Below the pieces are notes generated by a model, which was given only the letters and a program-made list of their open reading frames with translations, was not told the origin of the DNA and ran no database searches. A stretch of 64,000 nt of DNA, taken from positions 12,067,001 through 12,131,000 of the forward strand of contig NC_058198.1 in the NCBI RefSeq assembly GCF_907165205.1, read 5' to 3'. This document shows positions 59,262 to 64,000 of the stretch, in pieces. A program made the position numbers and the translations under genes. Positions within the stretch are counted from its first letter, which is position 1; every line of letters starts with the position of its first letter. The DNA comes from Coccinella septempunctata (taxonomy: Eukaryota; Arthropoda; Insecta; Coleoptera; Coccinellidae).

Positions 59262-60400
59262 ACTCCATTGATGTATCCCGTTACCGGGAATAAATCTACA
59301 AAAAGAAGGAAAAAAAATTGCGAACAGACTTGTAATTTCTTAGGGCTAGTTGCGACTGTGTGCCCCCCTGTGACTGAAGAGACCCAACCGTGACCTGCAG
59401 ATCCTTCCACACTCAGGGCATGGATAGTCACCAACCAGATCTGGCCGCCGCTGTATCCTTCTCGATTCTCCATTATAACTGTGTACCAAAGACCTCCACT
59501 GTGACCTGTCTAACGCTAGTTGTTCCCAGTTATGATTGGCATTAACTAATTTTAGGGATTGATGTGGTTTATCCTTAAACCGCTTATACTGGCCTCCTGG
59601 TTTCCGGGCTCCCTCAGTGAATTCGCCATATAGAGCTTTTTTGGGGAGTCTTGTGTCTTGCATCCTCAGAATGTGGCCGCTCCATCTGAGTCGGACCCTC
59701 GATACTTGAGCCTCAATTGTTGTACAACTCGCCCGTTGCAAGACTTCTGCATTCGAAACTTTGTGGAACCATCTGATGTGCATTATCTGTCTTAGATGAC
59801 GTTGTTGCGTTTGTTCAAGCTGTTCAATATGTCGCCTGTAGGGCGTCCAGCTTTCGCTTCCGTAAAGAAGCGTTGGGAGGACCACTGCTTTGTAAACAGC
59901 TGTCTTGGTCTTCAGATTGAGGTTGTGATTTTGAAACACTCTGTCCTTTAGCTTCCAGAATGCCCGTGATGCCGAATTGATACGGTTTTGTATTTCCGTG
60001 TCTAGATTAGCCCTAGTATTTATGAAGCTTCCCAAGTATTTGAACTGCTCGACCTGTTCTAGAGTTTCATTTTCCAGGCTGATATCTGTTTGAAGGCTTT
60101 CTGGCGGACTTACCAGGATTTTGGTCTTGTCGATATTGAGTCTAAGGCCTAACGCTTCGTATATATGTTTCTAGGTGTCCATCATTATCTGTAGATTCTC
60201 TGAGCTGCTAGTGATGAGAGAACAGTCGTCTGCATATTGAAGTTCCGTGATAAACTTGGTACGAATGTTTGCTCTGAGGCGCTTCAGGTTAAACAGGCCT
60301 TCATCAAATCTGAATCTTATCCCAACACCTCTTGCGGGCATACTCATGTCAGCAATTATCGATACAGCTATGGCGAAAATATTGAACAGTGAAGGCGCTA
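59262..60400 (-). mobile_element. zinc-finger LINE, copy B
   Basis: Minus-strand, 5'-truncated near 60400; homologous to copies A (13176) and C (61343). Near 60222-60245 it retains the catalytic YADD block (QYADDCSLIT). It ends in the shared 3' region 'cccgttaccgggaataaatc' at 59262-59300. Best preserved of the three. Confidence 0.85.
59346..60035 (-). pseudogene. LINE reverse transcriptase C-terminus with C2H2 finger
   Basis: Open frame of 229 codons, minus strand: MGSFINTRANLDTEIQNRIN, SASRAFWKLKDRVFQNHNLN, LKTKTAVYKAVVLPTLLYGS, RRHIEQLEQTQQRHLRQIMH, RLRWSGHILRMQDTRLPK, then near the end CPECGRICRSRLGLF with a C2H2 spacing (CX2CX12HX3H) and HSRN before the stop. It is the post-RT part of an endonuclease-RT LINE; the finger may bind RNA or DNA. 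The RT palm lies upstream in another frame, so the full gene is broken. Confidence 0.85.
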
Positions 60401-60689
60401 CTTATCCACTCATTCATAACCAGAATCGCAGAACTTTTTCATCAAAACATCATGCTCTGATAGTGGCTGTCACCATCTTAAAAATCATTGGAATTGTTAT
60501 TTTCGATTGATTATCAACTCCAATTGTGAGAATTTATGATGTCGGTGAAAATTTCAAGGAAATAATTCCCCAGGCGCGTTTCTAGCCAATTAGCTTAGAA
60601 GGAATGATTAAAAAAAAAAATTTTTTCACGATTACAAAAAAAACATGAAATTATAAGCAACAAAAAATTCCAGGGTATTTACCCGATTC
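60401..60689. other. no feature recognised
   Basis: Short AT-rich interval, nothing supported. Confidence 0.4.
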
Positions 60690-60890
60690 GAGTGTGCACG
60701 GGTGTTCATTCTTTCAGCAGTTCGTGGTCGGTCGTTCTGTTTCTTTTTTACTTCTTGTTTCAGTGTCCACATTTTACAACAATATAAAAGTAGGGACCAT
60801 ACGTAACATTTTCGTGTTCTTAACCTCGTCGCTATTGATAATTTTGGGTGTCATAAAAACTTTCGCATGTTGAGGGAACCTGCCTTAACG
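60690..60890 (-). pseudogene. LINE fragment (post-RT region)
   Basis: Minus strand reads IATRLRTRKCYVWSLLLYCC, KMWTLKQEVKKKQNDRPRTA, resembling the YVWSVLLYG.E.WTL block found after the RT palm in many LINEs. It is very short and unflanked. Confidence 0.5.
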
Positions 60891-61037
60891 ATCTCATTTC
60901 ACCTGGGGAGCAGCAGAAGATCATTTTCAGTTCTTCGCATTGCATAACTTGCATGTTACAAGATATTCGGATTAAAATATCGACGAAGAGCCCCACCATT
61001 TCAAACATCAGCAGGTGTTTTGGAGTTTTAATGTATA

Positions 61038-61260
61038 TTTTGTATGGACTTTTTCAAGACAAGTGGCTAGCAAAAAATAGTCCTCATCTCTGGCCACCAA
61101 GTTCACCCAATCTAACGCTCCTAGTAAATCTGGTTGCTTGTGTGCCTTGCCTTCTGTTGGTACCTCCAGCATTACCATAGACTCTACTTTATCCTCTTCC
61201 ATACATATATCACGAAACATTTCCAATTATGTATGTACTGAGAAATCAAGTGATGATACA
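61038..61260 (+). pseudogene. scrap of Tc1/mariner-superfamily transposase
   Basis: Plus-strand frame QDKWLAKNSPHLWPPSSPNL resembles the WLA..CP..WPPSSPDLNPLD region of this superfamily, followed by a decayed SVGTSSITIDSTLSSSI tail. No terminal repeats seen. Confidence 0.5.
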
Positions 61261-61342
61261 ATTTCTCAAGAAAATATAATTTTTGAGAAGAAGATTAGAA
61301 AGAGCATGTGGAAAGGTAACAAAGAAGGTATACTACTCATTC

Positions 61343-62248
61343 ATTCATTGCTGTATGCCGTAACCGAAAATAAATCTACAGAAAGACCCAAAAAAAAAAA
61401 TCGGTGAGATCAAACTTATAATTCCTTAGGGCTACTTGCGACTGTGTGCCCTCCTGTGACTGAAGAGACCCAACCGTGACCGACAGATCTGGCCGTTGCT
61501 GTATTCTTCTCGAGTCTCCATTATACTGTGGACCAACAACCTCCACTGTGATCTGTCTAACGCTAGTTGTTCCCAGTTTTGATTGGCATTAATTTATTTC
61601 AGGGATTGATGCAGTATTATCCTTAAACCGCTCATAAATACTGGCCTCCTGGTTTCCGAGCTCCCTCTGTAAATTCGCCATACAAAGCTATTTTGGGAAG
61701 TCTTGTGTCTTGTATCCTCAAAATGTGGCCGCTCCAACCGAGTCGGGCCCTCGTTACTTAAGTCTCAATTGTTATACCTACAACTAGCGCACTGTAAGAC
61801 TTCCGCATTTGAAACTTTGTTTAACCATCTGATGTGCAGTATTTGTCTTAGATGTCGTTGTTGCGTTTGTTCAAGCTGTTTAATATGTCGCCTGTAGGGC
61901 GTCCATCTTCTGCTTCCGTAAAGTGTTGAGAAGACCACTGCTTTGTAAACAGCTGTCTTGGTCTTCAGATTGAGATCGTGATTTTGAAACACTCTGAGCT
62001 TTAGCTGCCAGAATGCTCGTGACGCCGAATTGTGTATTTCGGTGTCCAGGTTAGCCCAATTATTTATGAAGCTTCCCAAGTGTTTGAACTGCTCGTCCTG
62101 TTCTAGAGTTTCATCCTCCAGGCTGATATCTGTTTGAAGGCTTTCTGGCGGACAGAATTTTGGTTTTCTAAATATTGAGTCTAAGGTCTAAAGCTTCGTA
62201 TATATGTTTATAGGTCTTCAACATTATCTGTATATCCTCTGAGCTGCT
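61343..62248 (-). pseudogene. zinc-finger LINE, copy C
   Basis: Minus-strand copy of the same LINE as at 13176 and 59262: GSFINNWANLDTEIHNSASR, LKTKTAVYKAVVFSTLYGSR, YRRHIKQLEQTQQRHLRQ. Its 3' end carries a run of A/T near 61390 like copy A. The 5' end stops near 62248 (gagctgct), where the right-edge element begins. Frameshifts and small deletions; inactive. Confidence 0.8.
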
Positions 62249-62254
62249 ACACTG

Positions 62255-62780
62255 AGAGAACGAAATAGTGAAATTACAGTGAAAATCTTGGGTTATTTGT
62301 GACCAACGATAATCACTGGAATTTTACAAGGAATATTCTGAAACGAAAACTTTGTGAAATCACAGAAAATATAAATCACAAGTTGGTTGTGATTTCACAT
62401 GACCTTTTTTCTAATGATTTTTCTAGAAGCTAAACCTGTGAATACTCATTGTGAAATCACAAAAGAATTTTATGGTATCAACTGTAAAATTACATTTATT
62501 CTGTGAATTCGCAAAGGATTATTACAGAAATAAATTGTAAAATTAAAAATTTTTGGAAAATTACAGGATTCTTTGTGGAATCATCTCTCGTTCTCGCGAA
62601 AATACGTCGTGAAATTTAGCATCAATTAGACCGTAAAATACTATAATGTTGTGAATAAACAGAGCAGATTCACAGAATTTTATTGTGAATTTCAAGTATT
62701 TGTTAAAATTCCAGAATTCATTGTAGAATTACCCCACACCCTTTTAAAATTACCTCGTGAAATAACCATGAAAATTACTG
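62255..62780. repeat. array of degenerate TGTGAAATTACAG repeats
   Basis: Examples: agtgaaattacagtg (62263), tgtgaaatcacagaa (62353), ttgtgatttcaca (62388), tgtgaaatcacaaaa (62452), tgtaaaattacattt (62482), attgtaaaattaaaa (62535) and tgtagaattacccc (62722). Spacing is irregular and sequence degenerate; these could be transposase-binding sites or simply decayed tandem DNA. Confidence 0.55.
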
Positions 62781-63236
62781 GATAACTGTCTTTATTTTGT
62801 TATTGATCAAAGTAGTTGTACATTCACTAAATTTGGCACAATCACTGACTAAAATATACACTTCAATATGGAAAAAAAACATTGAATTAAATAAAAAACA
62901 ACAATCACAACATAAAATATTGTCATCAATATGGAAAACAAAAAATTTGAAACATTATATCAGTTAAAAAATAACCACAACATGAAATCAATATAATCTT
63001 TAATATAAAAAACAATATGGAACATTACATCACACACATTTTTTTCAAAATATAAAAAAAATCAACATAATTGTGAAGCATTCAACTATGAAATATCATA
63101 TCATAAGAGTATAAAATAAAAATTCAAAAACAAAGTATACCTAGTCTTTTTCCAACAAAAAAGACACAACCCTCTGGAATAGATAAATGTATGAATTTGT
63201 TTTCTATAAAACTTGCTTTTGTCGTGCTTGACTTAC

Positions 63237-63363
63237 TTCCAGAATCCGGATGAATGTTGAAATGCATCCTTCGGAACATAGATTAAATTGAGGGCCTCCC
63301 TGAATACATAGGTTGTAAACACATATCGTTTTTCCATAAAGAATTCGTATCGGTGGTTTATTC
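63237..63363 (-). CDS. putative exon 2 of an unknown spliced gene
   Basis: Minus strand: acceptor ttttttttcag immediately before 63363, then 127 nt, then donor GTAAGT directly after 63237. The frame reads INHRYEFFMEKRYVFTTYVF, REALNLIYVPKDAFQHSSGF. Joining to the exon at 63538-63614 keeps the frame (…KEIYT-G-INHRYEFF…). A following exon is uncertain; one possible acceptor near 62831 leads to a stop after 17 codons and contains AATAAA. No domain recognised. Confidence 0.45.
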
Positions 63364-63537
63364 CTGAAAAAAAAATGAAATAAGTGGGTATCCAATAAGC
63401 AATATTTCGATAAAGAATAATTGAATAATAAGTTGTATTCATACGGTGTTCAATTTTTTTCATTAGTATCTGCCAAAGGTAAATCACAAATCGAAAAAAT
63501 AAACATCGCTTTCAAAAAATGTGAACTATCTACTTAC

Positions 63538-63614
63538 CAGTATATATTTCTTTTGTCACACACTTGAAACCTTCAAGGAGCTTGGAAGGCAAAAAAACTT
63601 GGAACTTGAAAGAA
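63538..63614 (-). CDS. putative exon 1 of an unknown spliced gene
   Basis: Minus strand: pyrimidine-rich acceptor (ttttttgtttcctatgatttag) ends at 63615, then 77 nt to a strong donor (ctg|GTAAGTAG) after 63538. In frame with the exon at 63237-63363 across a 174-nt intron it reads FKFQVFLPSKLLEGFKCVTK. The upstream part of the gene was not found; a stop lies just upstream of the acceptor in this frame, so an intron is required for the model. Confidence 0.4.
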
Positions 63615-64000
63615 CTAAATCATAGGAAACAAAAAACTGAACCATGTATAACTCTTCGCACTTCAAACTTCTTGAAGACACAGTGGATCATTCCAGAATG
63701 AATTGGGTTATAGGGTAAGTTAGTGAGTATCTACGATAGGATATGGGATTGGGCAACGAGCAGGTGCCAGTTGCAGGAAAGGTTTTGATTGGCCACGGAA
63801 TGAATCCAGAAACAGATAAAAGTTGTGATTTTACAATTGCATTATGAAATTCCATTGAAGCTGTGAATTCGGATCCAGCCGAGCGACGTCACGTACCGCA
63901 TAGGTGAAAAGTGACTTGATATTTGCAATCATATTGTAATATTACGTTCAAGCTATGAATGTGTCAAACACATTTTTAAAATAGATATTTCACAGAAATA

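Larger units (their letters stand above)
62252..64000. mobile_element. putative CACTA-like DNA element, cut by window end
   Basis: Begins CACTGAGAGAACGAAATAGT right after the LINE's 'gctgcta'. From 62255 to about 62780 there are some fifteen to twenty degenerate copies of a TGTGAAATTACAG-like 13-mer in both orientations, about every 25-35 bp; a second set lies at 63815-64000 (gttgtgattttacaattg, attgtaatattac). A CACTG tip plus subterminal arrays is the layout of the CACTA/EnSpm superfamily. Two predicted exons lie between. The opposite terminus is beyond the window, so class and target duplication cannot be checked. Confidence 0.5.

Noticed and set aside
62255..62780. CRISPR-like array of short repeats
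   Set aside because: Repeats are degenerate, in both orientations, irregularly spaced, and the genome is animal; subterminal transposon repeats fit better.

Overview
This is a window of AT-rich animal nuclear DNA, almost certainly from an insect. The mixture of Tc1-like, mariner, R4/Dong-like, RTE, Jockey-like and I-like elements suggests a beetle (possibly ladybird-like), but that is recalled family knowledge, not something proved here. There are no operons, no rRNA and no convincing functional tRNA. Nearly everything recognisable is a transposable element (TE), mostly dead, on both strands and often nested. No complete host gene was identified.

Layout. 1-6,000: a 1.3-kb foldback element, two tRNA-derived SINEs in opposite orientation, degenerate MITEs and a decayed Tc1-like transposon. 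6,000-14,400: a hammerhead-like motif, a TA-flanked transposon split by a 5'-truncated LINE, and a LINE fragment on the minus strand. 14,500-20,500: a Helitron-like repeat fragment, an I-like LINE 3' end, a transposase scrap and a PIF/Harbinger-type MITE. 20,500-32,300: several 5'-truncated R4/Dong-like LINE copies, most starting at (TAA)n runs, one interrupted by a 0.6-kb insertion; also a mariner fragment, an inverted-repeat element and a nearly palindromic 963-bp foldback element. 34,700-46,000: two Jockey-like LINE fragments, a MITE, a hAT-type non-autonomous element with an 8-bp target duplication, an RTE LINE 3' half and a mariner relic. 48,000-57,300: two copies of one Tc1-like family (one an internal-deletion derivative), two MITEs and a second copy of the first Tc1-like family. 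59,200-62,250: two more copies of the zinc-finger LINE plus scraps. 62,250 to the end: what looks like one end of a large DNA element with CACTG terminus, many degenerate subterminal repeats and a putative spliced gene.

The most interesting signals are (i) four dispersed copies of a hammerhead-ribozyme-like fold (6849, 32874, 47409, 54126), two of which keep the same CCAC/GTGG outer stem; (ii) R4-like copies anchored in TAA microsatellites; (iii) the incomplete element at the right edge, whose two predicted exons join in frame; and (iv) a Tc1 deletion derivative that keeps an open DNA-binding domain but has lost its catalytic core. Long stretches between these hold no gene I can support and are listed as such.
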